64,000 bases of DNA, from positions 124,001 to 188,000 of the forward strand of contig JACEVL010000104.1 in assembly GCA_020284085.1 (NCBI GenBank). The letters run 5' to 3'. The position numbers and the translations under genes are program-made. The DNA comes from Aporrectodea caliginosa (Eukaryota > Annelida > Clitellata > Crassiclitellata > Lumbricidae). Positions 22,870-34,684 of this stretch are shown piece after piece (the stretch's first letter is position 1; every line of letters begins with the position of its first letter). The notes beneath the pieces were generated by a model that saw nothing but the letters and a program-made list of their open reading frames with translations, had not been told where the DNA came from and did no database searches.

Positions 22870-23958
22870 CCCTCGGGCTACCAAGCCCAGTTTTTTTCCA
22901 TTTCAAACATTTTCCGTATGGAATCAAAATTTGACCTTTTAGGTAGCTGTAGGGTGTTCATTTACACATCGTTTTGAGGTAAAATGTGAGATGATATCTC
23001 ACACCGTTCAAAAGTATATACCCAATATACCAGAGGTACCAGAGGGGGTGGATACCACCACCCCATGGTTTCGACTATATCTTATCCGTCATTTAATATT
23101 AAGAGACACAAATTATACCATTCTATAGAGGGAATGTGGGGCTACATTTCTGTGGTCACTGAGTTGACCTGAAACAACCGGAAGTGCTCAAAAAATAAAT
23201 AATACGCTCAAAAAAAATTAAAATGTATGAAAATAGGTTACACTTTCACACATTTTTCATGTTTTTTCGATTATAACGTATTCATAATTTATTTTTGAAG
23301 AGAAATAAATTATGCCGTTGCATAGAGGACATGCAGTGTTCAAACTAAATAATAATACGCGTAATAATATGCATGAAAAATGGCTGAATGGAAGCATTCC
23401 CCCCTTAGGTTTTTGTCTGTGCGTATTCAGTTTTCTTCCTAGAAGAGAAACAAATATACCATTCTTTAGAGGAAATGTAGGGCTTCATTTGCATACTTAC
23501 ATTTTTGTCTTTTGAATACCGGAAGTAATCAAAATAAACAAAAATACGCGTAATCTGTGTGAAAATGGCTGAATACAGCATCACAACGTAAACCAATATA
23601 TATGTATGGATATATATGTATGTATGTATATTTCACGTATATAAACATGTGTAGGGATGTATGTGACATAGATCAGTTTCAAAACACACATAAGCTTATA
23701 TTTTTTATCCAAAAAGTACAAAATGTACGCAATAATATAAAATATTGCTAATTAAGGGAGTTCCGTTGTTAAAAGTGATGTAATTTTGAGGTGCATTCAC
23801 ATAATGTTCAACCAAAAATATACCATTCTGTGCAAAAATGAATGCTGAATCCAATTCTATATTACAAGATATGATATCTCAAACGAGACCCAAAATCCAG
23901 GAGGGTGGTAACCACCCCCTTGGTAGTCCATGTCACAAAAAGCTTGGTAGCTCGAGGG
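22870..23958. mobile_element. piggyBac-like MITE (TTAA-flanked)
   Basis: TTAA at 22866-22869 and 23959-23962 flanks ends CCCTCGGGCTACCAAGC and (reversed) CCCTCGAGCTACCAAGC. TTAA target and CCC/GGG termini are the piggyBac signature. The 1.09 kb body has GGTGGATACCACCACCCC palindromes and AGAGAAACAAATATACCATTC words, and no transposase. A second copy, in reverse orientation, is at 51822-53600, and a decayed piece is near 44245-44545. Confidence 0.88.
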
Positions 23959-23999
23959 TTAACCTTACTTAGACCAGCGCAGTCTACTTAGGTCTTAAG

Positions 24000-25195
24000 T
24001 ATTATGGGAATCTAAAATACCTCCCACGTAGATATTTGAAGTAACTTCTGTGCACTTCCAAATGTCTTCATCTCGGATACGCGTAGAGTTTTCACTGTTG
24101 GATGACGACCATTGCGTCCGTTGAACAGGTGAGTGAATCATTTCTCTTTGTCGTGAAATTCATGTAGTTCCACATCTTCTCAGGAAAGCGTAAGAGTTAT
24201 GAAGAACAAAGACGATGCTGTCACGCTTCAATGTTAACTTCACTACGTACAATTATTATCCCACCGTTCAGTTCGAATAAGTTCAGAAGACGAACTTAAG
24301 CAACGCTCGTAGATTTGAATTCCTGTGTGTGGCGAGACGACGTTTGACTTCGCTCGATCTAGAGATTCCTTAAGCAGAATCTGTTGCTACCGCACTGTTC
24401 CTACACTCCTCGAGTATAGTTCAAGTCGTAACCGTATCGACTTACGACTGTTAAAACTTCGCAACGCTCTATTGCTTTAAGATTGCAACTAGAAGCGTTT
24501 CACAATGTCCATTCCTCTCCAGCAACGGATGAAGAAATCCGTAACGATTCAAATGCTAAACGGGGCAGCACTGCAGGCAAAGGTAGTTAAATTCAAATAC
24601 AAGAAGGAAACTATTTTCACCTCTAAATATCGTTGCCATTCAGATATGTGGACATTTCAAATATTTGAAGCCCTTCAGCATATAATTATAGTAAGTAAGT
24701 AAGTAGACTTTAGTTGCAGCCTTTAAAAATTACGCATGGGGAAACCCGGGCAAAGCCGGGTAAAAAATGCAAGTAATATGTAATTATAATTCACGACTGC
24801 AACAATTAAAAACGCTTTATATATAACTTACTTCAGATTAATATGGATTGCTAAATTTGTTTCACGTTCATTAATTGTAAACAAACCCGGAAACATAATG
24901 CCTAAAGGATGACTTGTTACTAAGCCATAACGCAGCACTATCTTTTGGCTTGTTATTCGTTTGTAAGAACAGCAGAATACTGTGGTTATAACGCAGTACT
25001 ATGTTTTGGCATGGCATCCAGTGAAAAAATATCCGACTTACTGTGTTTTGGCAACCAACATCTCGGAAACCAGTGATAATACAGCTTCGAAAATTTTTTA
25101 ACATCTTAAGTGCAAAAATGTGAAAAAGTTAGAAAAAAATTTGTCGAGTTACTGTGTTTTGGCTTTGGAGAGCAGAATTGTCGCAGTTGTCCTAT
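24000..25195. other. No convincing gene
   Basis: A short ATG-initiated frame at 24505 (MSIPLQQRMKKSVTIQ) has no support. Words like TTACTGTGTTTTGGC recur at about 24930, 24990, 25040 and 25148, hinting at a decayed tandem repeat. GTAAGTAAGTAAGTAG at 24690 may be the end of a minus-strand LINE tail. Confidence 0.35.
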
Positions 25196-25206
25196 GCACC
25201 GTAGGG

Positions 25207-25580
25207 CAGGGGTCTCCAAAGTTTTCCTGCGGGGGGGGCCACATTGCTGACTTTCTAAAGCTCCACGGGCCAAAACTCCGAAGAAAAAATTTCTCTGTGC
25301 GCAGCTGTCCAGTGAATTGTGACTAATGCGATGAATGCTTGGATTCATAATGTCTCCGAATATTGTACTCTTTAAGCACTGCAATGGTGTCATTGCATAT
25401 CAGGCACAGTGCCTTACAAACAGGGACATTGATTTTGGCAATTTGCATGTCAGAATACAGTGGCGTTAAAATTTTCAATTTTCCCAATTTAGTTTGTTTC
25501 TTCGAGGACAGTTCCGCGGGCCAGATTAAAGGTCTTAGCGGGCCGGATGTGGCCCGCGGGCCGCACTTTGGAGACCCCTG
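25207..25580. mobile_element. hAT-like MITE with zinc-finger remnant
   Basis: Ends CAGGGGTCTCCAAAGT are inverted at both sides, with subterminal GGCCCGCGGGCC words. Flanking 8-mers CCGTAGGG and CCGTCTAA share only their first half, so the target duplication is decayed. On the minus strand about 25420-25325 reads LCLICNDTIAVLKEYNIRRHYESKH, a BED/C2H2-like finger as found at the N-terminus of hAT transposases. This ties the MITE to an autonomous parent. Confidence 0.8.
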
Positions 25581-25589
25581 CCGTCTAAA

Positions 25590-26235
25590 CACAACTTTCT
25601 GGTGGAGGTAAACCAGGATTCGTGCACCTTGTAATATAGGCCTATAATATTCGTTCATTGACTATGAATTACATCAGTTACAGTCAGTGTAACCTGCGAG
25701 GTATGAAAGACTTTCATTGCACATCATAAAAAATCTTGTCGTCGATGAGATTCCCAGCCACTCGGGCCAGGAAAGCTTCGGTATGAGAACAGGCAGTTTC
25801 GAATCGATTTAGCGCGTCTTTCGGACTGTCACTCTGCCTGATTTTTCTACCCGGGTTGCCTCCCAAACCTTCATCCTGTTTCGGGGTTAGACACCAGCCA
25901 GTGAGGGCCAAGATTATTCAATGGCGACCTGTGCTCGTCATGTCACATCTCCGTCGATGGGTGCATGCGGTATTTAAACATTGGGTGACGCCGCTCACCA
26001 CCCTATCTCCTATCTCACCCCGATAGAGATTCTGCTGTTGATACGCGATTGCTTATTCGTCGGGGTCATCGCTTATATCGCAGCTAACCTCCATAATGAA
26101 GGCCATCTAAAATCCGCAAACTGTACGAATATACCTCAATATGCGCTTGGACATTCTTAACCATCAGCGTCTACCAGCAACTTCATAAAGAAGGTACTTG
26201 CTATCCTGAAACATTATTATTATTAGTATTATTAT
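25590..26235. other. No assigned feature
   Basis: Moderately GC-rich stretch with a 65-codon minus frame (25714-25911) that lacks recognisable motifs. TATTTAAA near 25970 is not enough to call a promoter. Confidence 0.3.
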
Positions 26236-26239
26236 TAAA

Positions 26240-26545
<306 letters not shown>

Positions 26546-26995
26546 TGTCAACTGTTATCTACTACGTTTACTATGCTGACTGAGAAACGAGTTTATGCTT
26601 ACTAGCCCCAAAAAACGCCCTGGTTAGCATCCAGACAGACTTACTGACCGATTGACTGGTTGACGAACTGATTGTCTGACTGGCTGGATAAGTCACTGAC
26701 AACTCAGTCATTTACAAACTGACTAATTCACTGACTGAATGTCCAGCTGACTGATCTACTCATTCACTTACTCAACCATCCACCAACCCGACTATTCACT
26801 CACACGCCCAACTCAAACCAACTCAGACACAAACTCACTATTTCACCGACTGGATGGAGCCATTTGATTCAAAAACAATTTTACGCATTCACGAATGGAA
26901 AGTCATATGGCAGATATTTTGAATGCTTCATTTATTGCTATAGTTTTAAAAACCGGATTTGAAGATAATAAATCTTGTAATTAATTTCTGTTTTG

Positions 26996-27090
26996 TCAAA
27001 TAAATGATTTTAGAGTCTTCTCGAATATCAAATTTTGAAATATGTTTAACTTAATTTCATGACGAATACAGCCTCCGTCATTTCTTCGAC
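26996..27090 (-). CDS. Peptide locus A, terminal exon (type 3b)
   Basis: The acceptor GTTGGTTTGTTTCAG is entered in phase 1. Thirty residues then TGA: RRNDGGC supplies the sixth framework cysteine, followed by a basic, hydrophobic tail beginning IRHEIKLNIF. The same exon occurs at 41503-41597 and 63900-63994. The only cysteine in the exon is at the position expected from the framework. Confidence 0.75.
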
Positions 27091-27365
27091 CTGAAACAAA
27101 CCAACAGAAACCTTTTAGTATAAATATTAAAGTTAACTTATGGTTTTCATTAAGTGTTCTGAAGATATTTCTAATTAAAAGCTTTCAGTAGCATTGTCAT
27201 CACTGTCCTATTTATTTTAATTTTCATTTATCCGATCATTTCCATTGTTATTATTACTATTACCATCGCCATTGCCATTGCCATTGTTATTGCCATTGCT
27301 ATTGCCAGTGTCATTACCATTATTACTATTATAATTAGTATACATGTATGTATGAGCACTTGTTA

Positions 27366-27575
27366 TAGCACCCATTCAGGATTTCTACTCAGAGGCGCTC
27401 CCGACCACAGCGCGGACACTGATCGGAGTTTCACGACGAAGCGCATGAGCAATGGCGAGTGAAGGACTTGCCAGGGTCCCTACGCGGCGGCTTGAGGTGG
27501 ATTCTAACCCGCAACCCTCCGGCTGCAAGGCACCGAACATACCCCTACACCACCTCGCCCCTACTACTACTACTA
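27366..27575 (-). mobile_element. tRNA-derived SINE in locus A
   Basis: Minus strand begins GGGGCGAGGTGGTGTAGGGG, has GGTTGCGGGTTAGAATCC in the B-box position and CCTGGCAAGTCCTTCACTCG in the body. It ends near CTATAACAAGTGCTCATACATAC. It occupies the same relative position as the SINE at 40987-41222 in locus B, so it predates the duplication. Confidence 0.8.
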
Positions 27576-27585
27576 TTACTACTAC

Positions 27586-27890
27586 TACTACATAATCATC
27601 ATCACTACCATCATCGTCACAATCATCACTATCATCGTCATCGTTATTATCATCGCTTTCATTATCACTATCATAATCAACATCGTCAACATCATCTTCT
27701 TCATCATTATCATCATCACAATCATCATCACCATCATCATCATTGTAGTCATCGTCATCATAAGCGTCGTCATCACCACCATCATCATCATCATCGTTAT
27801 AGTCATCATCGCCATCATCATTGTCGTCGTCATCATCATCATCGACGCTGTGATCCCTATCATCGTAATCATTCTGCAATTTCTGCGTCG
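27586..27890. repeat. Degenerate (CAT/GAT)n tract
   Basis: Trinucleotide-rich spacer in intron 2 of locus A. Counterparts are 39838-40320 and 61310-61740. The Asp- or His-rich frames are not genes. Confidence 0.95.
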
Positions 27891-27902
27891 TAAATCACTT
27901 AC

Positions 27903-28019
27903 ACGTTGAAATACAAAACCTCTTTTGTTCAGTGCCTTCTTTTTCACAATTATTGCCACACTCTTTATTTTTTCTCGCGCACTCATCAGCAATTTGCTCT
28001 TCTGTAGACCCATCACGTA
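27903..28019 (-). CDS. Peptide locus A, core cysteine exon
   Basis: The acceptor CTATTTCAG and donor T|GTAAGTG give phase 1 on both sides, with 38 full codons. The sequence starts RDGSTEEQIADEC and has cysteines spaced x6, x3, x10, with the fifth formed across the splice junction (T|GT). Homologous exons are at 39637-39762 (intact) and 61120-61244 (frameshifted). Conservation of cysteine spacing while other residues differ argues for a selected protein and against repeat noise. Confidence 0.8.
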
Positions 28020-28139
28020 CTGAAATAGTAAAAAACAAGAAGCTAATAAGCAAATATTTTAAATAGCAAAATAGTTAAAAGCGCTTTTGAGTACTGTATA
28101 TGATACTCCCCCAATCAAGCAATACAGCCATCAAACGCA

Positions 28140-28496
<357 letters not shown>

Positions 28497-28558
28497 GGGG
28501 GGCGCGGTGGTGTAGGGGTATCTTCGGTATCTTGCAGCCGGAGGTTGCGGGTTAAACC
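28497..28558 (+). mobile_element. SINE head fragment
   Basis: GGGGCGCGGTGGTGTAGGGGTATC and CCGGAGGTTGCGGGTTAAACC match the 5-prime half of the SINE at 40987. It is embedded between triplet repeats and has no body or tail. Confidence 0.7.
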
Positions 28559-28560
28559 AC

Positions 28561-28599
<39 letters not shown>

Positions 28600-28672
28600 C
28601 TACTACTACTACTACTGCTGCTGCTGCAGCAGCTGCTGCTGCTGCTGCTGCTACTACTACTATTGTGCAAAT
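28556..28672. repeat. (TAC)n/(CTG)n triplet array
   Basis: Continuation of the 28140 array after the SINE head. Confidence 0.95.
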
Positions 28673-28675
28673 CGG

Positions 28676-29450
28676 CACAAATAATCTTCGTATGGATGAG
28701 ACGGAAGAGATGATGATCACGTACAGAGGCATTACACAGAGACTGAAGGAGGACAGACAAGGGGAAGTTGTGGTAATGGATATTTTGTCAAGGCAGGACT
28801 TGAGCGAGGACAAAGACAGCAAGAGAGTCGAGGTCATCAGGAGACTGAAGAAAATGTACGTAAGATTAAAGGTAGATAGTGCGAGGTGGAATACAATCTT
28901 TGGAAAGGTGGTTACTTTGGGAGAGATGGTCTTCATCTGAATGCTCGAGGTGCGGACATGGTAGCGAAACAAGTCTTCTTGACTTTAAACCTGATGGGAA
29001 GACGGTTAGGGCAGCAAAAGGACTTTTACCCGACATAATTGGAATAGCAGAGTCATGAATGAGGACAGAAGTTACAGGTAGTGAGTTAGCTCATGATGAA
29101 TACAGATTATTTAGAAAGGATCGAGTTAAACAGAAATCAGTTGGACACGGGGCGGGAGGGGGTTCATGCTATATGTTGAGAACAATATAGATGCAGTAGA
29201 GAGATGTGATATGAGCAGAGAGACCATCAATGAGAGCATCTGGTGTGAAATTCAACTAAACAGGTGTAAGTCTGTAAGATGCTGGTTAGAGTTTGCAATA
29301 GGGTACCAGATTGCACCGAAGAAGCTGATCGAGGGATGTGCAAACTGCTGGAAATGGCTAATAAGTGAACGTCCTTGATTATGGGAGACTTCAGCTATCA
29401 CATTGATTGGGGAAATTTATAAGAGAGAGGAAAGATATTTTGCCCTAAGA
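28676..29450 (+). pseudogene. CR1-type LINE: esterase-like and endonuclease fragments
   Basis: The first part reads IVQIGTNNLRMDETEEMM and, further on, an H-L-N type end (GEMVFI plus frame change). This matches the SGNH/esterase-like domain known in some CR1 ORF1 proteins. From about 29050 it resembles an APE endonuclease: MLYVENNIDAVERCDMSRE, then SIWCEIQLNR and a degraded MGDF block at about 29380. Multiple frameshifts. The homologous piece, also antisense to the peptide gene, is at 55419-56150. Confidence 0.7.
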
Positions 29451-29487
29451 AAATACTGTTTATCTGTCACATTGTTCATTGCCTTAC

Positions 29488-29536
29488 CATGGACAATCAC
29501 CAGAAGACAGAACACGAGCACCAGGAACGTCTTCAT
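29488..29536 (-). CDS. Peptide locus A, signal-peptide exon; small secreted Cys-rich peptide
   Basis: The start codon directly follows an acceptor (TATTTCAG|ATG), so an untranslated first exon lies upstream. The exon encodes MKTFLVLVFCLLVIVH and ends in phase 1 at a GTAAGG donor: a classic short signal peptide. Spliced to 28019-27903 and 27090-26996, it gives about 86 residues with six cysteines after the signal, spaced C-x6-C-x3-C-x10-C-x3-C-x6-C. The twin C-x3-C pairs resemble helical-hairpin folds held by two disulfides. That fold is inference, and I do not recognise the family. A TATAAAAGG box lies about 490 bp upstream at 30023-30031. Intron 1 holds a LINE endonuclease fragment and triplet repeats, and intron 2 a GAT-type tract and a SINE. 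All splice sites and frames are intact, so this is the most complete of three loci. The function could be a defence, signalling or venom-type peptide, and sequence alone does not choose. Confidence 0.75.
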
Positions 29537-29559
29537 CTGAAATACCAAGACATTGCAAA

Positions 29560-30280
29560 GTCATTAGATTTTAATATCAAAAGATGTAAAGGCAGAATGT
29601 CATGACGAAATTGCTTGAGTTTACATGTAAGTTCGACAGTTCAGCCAGAAATTACAGTTCTTAATAAATCGCAGAACACAAACTTAACATTCATGTTTTT
29701 GTGCTTCACATCTGGATCATAAAAATAAAATTTTAATGAAAGAAGAATTTAGTTGAATTGCTTCGTGTGACCTGCTACTTATTGATTACACTTCATATTC
29801 CAATGGAAAAACTGAAAAACCAGTAATCTGCTGCTTACGACAATTAAATCAATTATATCTTATAGAAATCCTAATTATAGCTCCTAAGAAAGAACAAAAG
29901 ACTTGATCCACCTTGTTCTCGACTTGTCTCAGAAGAAGATTTGCAGATTTCGACTCAGCAAGGTTTCACCAAACTTTCACCAAATGGCAATGAAACTGAC
30001 GAATTACCTGCTGCAGAAGGAGCCTTTTATACAACTCAACGAAATACATGTATGCTAATACATCTCATAGAAAATATTAATTTGTTCTGAAATCGGCAAT
30101 ATTTCTGTCATCAAAAATTAATAATAGAATTAATTATTGGCAATAAGCACACGTGTCACTACGCGTGACCTGCTCAGAGGCTCGATTAGTCATGCTAGCT
30201 CTTAGAGCGAGACGTTGCTATTGATTTACAATAAGAAAGTGCACCATTGCAAACATCAAAACTTATTTATTGTCAGTTTA
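29560..30280. other. Upstream region of locus A, duplicated at locus C
   Basis: Collinear (inverted) with about 54600-55310. It contains the TATA box and probable 5-prime UTR intron of locus A. No other coding segment is apparent. Confidence 0.6.
30023..30031 (-). promoter_or_regulatory. TATA box of peptide locus A
   Basis: Minus strand reads TTGTATAAAAGGCTCC, followed by CTTCTGCAGCAG. The matching position at locus C (54849-54857) reads TTGCATAAAAGGCTCA with the same downstream sequence. Distance to the ATG is about 490 and 480 bp. A conserved TATA-type core promoter with a 5-prime UTR intron is inferred. Confidence 0.55.
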
Positions 30281-30281
30281 A

Positions 30282-30737
30282 CGATGGTGTGGTGGTTATC
30301 GTGCTGGACTGTCAATCGAGAGGTCAGGGGGTTCAAAACCCCATCAGGGCAAAACTTTGCTTCGAGATTTCTGCTCTACCTGCACTCCCTAACAAACTCA
30401 GCTATGTTGAGTACACTGACCCTACGCAGTCGGTGAGAAGATGAGACGGCGAGGGAGAGGATTGGCCACCCGCTTGCATATACCAAGGCTCAGAAAATGA
30501 AGTCGCCAACACTTCATACCCATGGCTTCCAGAGGGATAGCTTAAAGGAATGTTTGCTGGGATAGATGAACTATTGTTGACAGCTATTTATGTACCGTAA
30601 CGGTAGTGCCACTGGCGTGTGAACACCTTACGTGGCCATCGGTGTGACATCACTGACAGCTGCGTACACAGCACCTCCGAGAGGCTCTTAGCATTCGCTT
30701 TACAAGTGTTCTGTTACATTACATTACATCTGAACAG
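30282..30737 (+). mobile_element. tRNA-derived SINE, second family (full length)
   Basis: The tRNA-like head is GGTGTGGTGGTTATCGTGCT...GTTCAAAACCCC. The body has CGCAGTCGGTGAGAAGATGAG and CCAAGGCTCAGAAAATGAAG. It ends GGCTCTTAGCATTCGCTTTACAAG and (TTACA)n. Copies or pieces are at 31095-31437, 49683-49807 plus 50354-50590, 51600-51800 and 53605-54600. Confidence 0.8.
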
Positions 30738-30746
30738 AAGAAACGG

Positions 30747-30747
<1 letters not shown>

Positions 30748-30785
<38 letters not shown>
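30748..30785. repeat. (AT)n microsatellite
   Basis: About 19 AT units directly after the SINE tail. An AT-rich counterpart is near 49645-49662. Confidence 0.95.
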
Positions 30786-30787
<2 letters not shown>

Positions 30788-31094
30788 GTATATTTCTAAT
30801 GTCATCAAAACGCAATATTTAAAGAAATAATTCTGTTAATAGCATTAATCTAAATGTCGCCATCATGTCTGCCATCCTACGCGTGACCTGCTAAGAGGCT
30901 CGATTAATCACACGTGCTTAGATCAACGATGCTTTTACTAGACTACGTGAACTATTTGTCCGATAAAAAGAATGAACATTCGCGCGAGACCAGCTCAGTG
31001 GCTGAGTTAGTCATGCGTGCTATTAGAGCCAGACGTTGCTATTGATTTGCCATAAGAAAGTTCACCATTGCAAATATCAAACAAATTTAATGTC

Positions 31095-31437
31095 AGATTA
31101 GCGTGGGTGCTCGATGGGAGAGGACTGGCCACGCGCTTGCATATGCCGAGGTTAAGAAAATGAAATCGCCAACACTTCATACCCATGGCTGCCTGAGGAC
31201 TAGCTTAAAGGACTGCTCTTCTCTTCTTCTTCGAAAGACATGTTTGCTGAGATAAATGAACTACTTCTCACAGCTATTCAGGTGACGCCAATGGCGTGTA
31301 AACTCCTTACGTAGCTATAGGTTTGACATCAAACATCGTTTTCCATCTGACTTTCACCTGCGTAGCCTACACAGAGCCTCTGAGAGACTCTTAAGATGCG
31401 CTTTACAAGTTTTCTGATACATTACATTACATTACAT
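31095..31437 (+). mobile_element. SINE, second family, head truncated
   Basis: Shares GAGAGGACTGGCCACGCGCT...GAAATCGCCAACACTTCATACC and the CTTAAGATGCGCTTTACAAG-(TTACA)n end with the copy at 30282. It is the uninterrupted counterpart of the right-arm copy split by a LINE at 49808-50353. Confidence 0.75.
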
Positions 31438-31439
31438 AT

Positions 31440-32225
31440 GAAAAGAAGAAACGTTCATATATATTTCTAATACGACGAATTAATTTCGATTGAAACCCGA
31501 CAATATTTCTGTCATGAAAAAGTAATATTGTTTCAAGAAATAAAACTTTTAATAACATTAATTTGAACGTCGCCATCATGTCTGCCATTCTTTTGTGATC
31601 CTTTCTTAATAAAATTTTATATCACTCAGGTGCGGCAGAGAGGAGGGCTCCTCCGTTTAATTTCTGTTGTTTGCGCTGTGAAGGAAATAAATGAAGAAAT
31701 AAAGGAAAGTAATTGGCAATAAACACGCGTATGGCTACGCCTAGAGCCGACGTTGGTATTGATTTCTCTGAACTGTGTTACAGTAGCAGGGTAACACAAT
31801 TTTATTAAATGTTAGGTGAAGGACATTCTTGTTGGAATACGTGAACTACTTGCACTGTTCAGCCAGTTGAAAACTGTGACTTAAAATCATCTAAGCGACC
31901 TAGAACAATTGTACACATGTACCACCCAGAAAAAGTCGAAATTGATCGCAATAATGCAAAAGTTGTTTTCATTCTAATCGTAATCGCATATTTATGAAGC
32001 AACGAATCAGAGGCTCACACGATACATTTCACCGCTGCAACAAACAAATGAAATGCACTTCCGGCGTCGTCATCGTCAATTTTTCATCGGATTATGCTGT
32101 CATTTTTTTTTTTATAAACTATGTCTGTTTCTTTGTTCTTTTGGTTTATGGTAAGGTCAAGGGCTCGCTTATTCTGAGCCTCTAAAGCTGATCTTGTATT
32201 GCGGTTTTAATGTGGCCCAACTTTC
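31440..32225. other. Left-arm sequence, no gene
   Basis: Collinear (inverted) with about 48780-49250, for example GAACATTCTTG/TCACCTAACATTT words. The short open frame at 31994-32185 has no homology I recognise. Confidence 0.45.
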
Positions 32226-34195
32226 TTTTACAGTTGTATAACCAGACGAGCAGCAGCGTTGATGACGGCCTGAAGTCGAATAATACTGCGCTGTGGCAAG
32301 CCAGCAAAGGCGACAATTCAGTAATCGATTCGGCTCAGGAATAAACTTAGCACAAGATGGCGAGTCACATCCATTATGAGAGCCGAGAAGCAGACCTCAG
32401 CTGACTGCGCCTGACTCAGGATTGCATCTACGTTTGTTATTGCCGAAATATCGGTTTTAAATTGCGCAATTTCCGATGTAGATGAGTAATGGCAGGCAGC
32501 CTGCTGCAGCGACTGCACATGTGTTAAGGCACACCTTCAATTGCATTTAAGTGAATGACGTTCTACCTATCTGAAACTGCCTTACTGTCGGTCTTAAATT
32601 TCTTAATTTTCAAAGTAGGTGATTAATGACTGCCTTCGACAGAGTAGAACAGTCTGTCGTTATAGCACCCACGACGGTGTGAGGCCCAGCCGAGCAGCCT
32701 CTCACGAAGCTGTACCCAAACACGTTTTATGGTAAGGTCAAGAACGTTTGAGTCTGTAGTCATGTTTCAATATATCACGTGTCACAGTATTGTATACAAA
32801 AACCTATTACCGCTCATACTATTTTGCATTCACAATAAGAATTGCCTTAATAAACGTTTTTAATGGCGCAATTTCCTATGTGGATGATCAATGAATGCCT
32901 TCGACACAGTCTAACGCTGCGTTCTGCTCCAGTGACTGCACCTGTGTTTTCGCATGTTATCAAGTGCACTAGAGTGGATAACGTTCTACCTGATTGACTG
33001 ACCTTAGAGTGTCCTCCACGCCCCCTCTTCTTCCACAGCCATTATCCTTACCTCTTGCGTTCCTCGAGGCGTAGTCCTATGACCCATTAATTTTACAACC
33101 GACATCGTAACCATGCTATGGAATTCTAATTGGCATGGTCATCTCTATGTGGTTAACCCAGGTCTATGACTTCTGAGGTCCTGATTTCAACGATGTCCAG
33201 CATCTACGATCCCTCTCAATGAGCTGCAATGAGCAGAGTTGCATAGTTGACTATTTGGAAATAAATCTACTGCAGCTTAATTCACTCAAATCATGAATTA
33301 GCACTTTAAAGAGCGCAATATTAATTTGCCATTCTGACACTTAAAGGCTATGTTAGAACGCTGGAGAGAGAATTTCTAATTCATATCTAGTTTGAAAACA
33401 AACTTTCCAACGGTTGAAAATGTCAGTTGAAATAGTGCAATAGGACGGACGCAGAGGCATCAGCCAGTATAAGTAAAGCATCCATCCATCCATTAGCCAT
33501 ACAACGTGTTGCCTGTATTTTATGTTGAACCTGGTTGCATATAGTCTGATTCAAACGGTCTGCCAAATCTTCGTACGCATTCATATAATGCTCAACGAGT
33601 TCACTTAGTTGCACAAACATTAATGGCAAAATAATTTGCGATGTAGATGATTAATGACAGTTTCAAAATACCAGATGTTGTCACAGTATTGGATCAATGC
33701 GAAAATGGACTTTGATTCAATATGGCACATAGGCCTAGTAGTAGTTTTCCGACTTCGTGTGGGCTTTCTCAAAATGGTCACGTGTGCAGGCTTTAGGTCA
33801 AGGGGTTAAATTTGTACTCAAACTGGAGTCATGTTTCAATATAGCACGTGTTCTCTCAGTATTGGATACAAGAGCCTATAACCGCTGATAATATTTTGCG
33901 TTCACATTTGGAATTGCCTTACTGTCAGTCTTTAATGGCGCAATTTCCGAAGTAGATGATTAATGATAGGCCACCACGGTGTTCTGCTCCAGCGACTGCG
34001 CATGTCTTTTGCAATATCATCAAGCGCACTAGAGTGGATGACGTTCTACCTTACTGACAGACAGCAAAGACGTGTCCTCAATGCTCCCAGTTCCTACACA
34101 GCCACAATTCTTTCCTGTGTCGTTTGTCAACCACAATCCTATCACCCACTCTTCTCCTCGATACTACCGACCTCTTAACTATCATGATATGCTGG
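32226..34195 (+). pseudogene. Tandemly rearranged L2-like LINE RT debris
   Basis: The segment GGCGCAATTTCC...GATGATTAATGA...GCCTTCGACA...CTGCTCCAGCGACTGCAC...GATGACGTTCTACCT recurs about five times (near 32460, 32610, 32870, 33640 and 33940). Read in frame, its best copy gives LLQRLRMSFAISSSALEWMTFYLTDRQQ-like RT sequence, then GVPQG-type remnants near 34110. All copies carry stops. Inverted counterparts fill 46600-48600. Confidence 0.65.
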
Positions 34196-34395
34196 CATGC
34201 TTGCATAGTTGGCATGATCATCTGCATGCGGTTGACTTATAAGACTATTGTCACGAACATCTCTATGCGGATGACTCATAGATCTATTGTCACAAACATC
34301 TCTATGCGGATGACTCATAGGTCTATTTTAACAAACATCTCTATGCGGATGACTCACAAGTATATGGCCACGAACATCTGTATGTCAACAGATTT
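34196..34395 (+). repeat. 39-bp minisatellite built from a LINE YADD motif
   Basis: Four to five units of ACATCTCTATGCGGATGACTC plus a variable part, 39 bp apart. Each unit reads H-L-Y-A-D-D-S in one frame, the RT catalytic box. The right-arm counterpart at about 46795-46865 has fewer units. Confidence 0.8.
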
Positions 34396-34509
34396 AAACT
34401 AGAGTTGACAGATGACATCAAGTTGAGAGTTCATTTAGTTCGTAGAATCAAAGATAATGGCAGACGATAGGCTACTTTACCCGCAGCCGATGATGGCTCA
34501 CGGGGTACT

Positions 34510-34684
34510 AGGACTAAATGTCCCCAGACAAATTGTCCCGGACATAATGTCCCGGACAGAAAGTCCCTAGACAAAAAGTCCCAGGATAAAATGTCCCCGG
34601 ACAAAATGTCCCAGGACAAAATGTCCCTGGACAAAATGTCCCTGGACAAAATGTCCCTGGACAAAATGTCCCCAGACACAGTTT
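34510..34684. repeat. Palindromic TGTCC/GGACA tandem array
   Basis: About ten short units of the form ATGTCCCTGGACAAA, each centred on a small palindrome. Frames across it on the minus strand give repeating ILSRD or GTFCP peptides and are not genes. Function unknown; possibly a transposon subterminal region. Confidence 0.85.

Noticed and set aside
24505..24702. Short gene MSIPLQQRMKKSVTIQ
   Set aside because: No homology recognised, no clear splice partners, and it ends in a GTAA repeat.
27100..27900. A lost or hidden exon 3a in locus A
   Set aside because: Searched for the CTTAG|GTAGTCGTG acceptor region on the minus strand and found only repeats and the SINE.
34196..34395. CRISPR-like array (39-bp repeats)
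   Set aside because: Units are contiguous with no unique spacers, the host is a eukaryote, and the unit derives from an RT motif.
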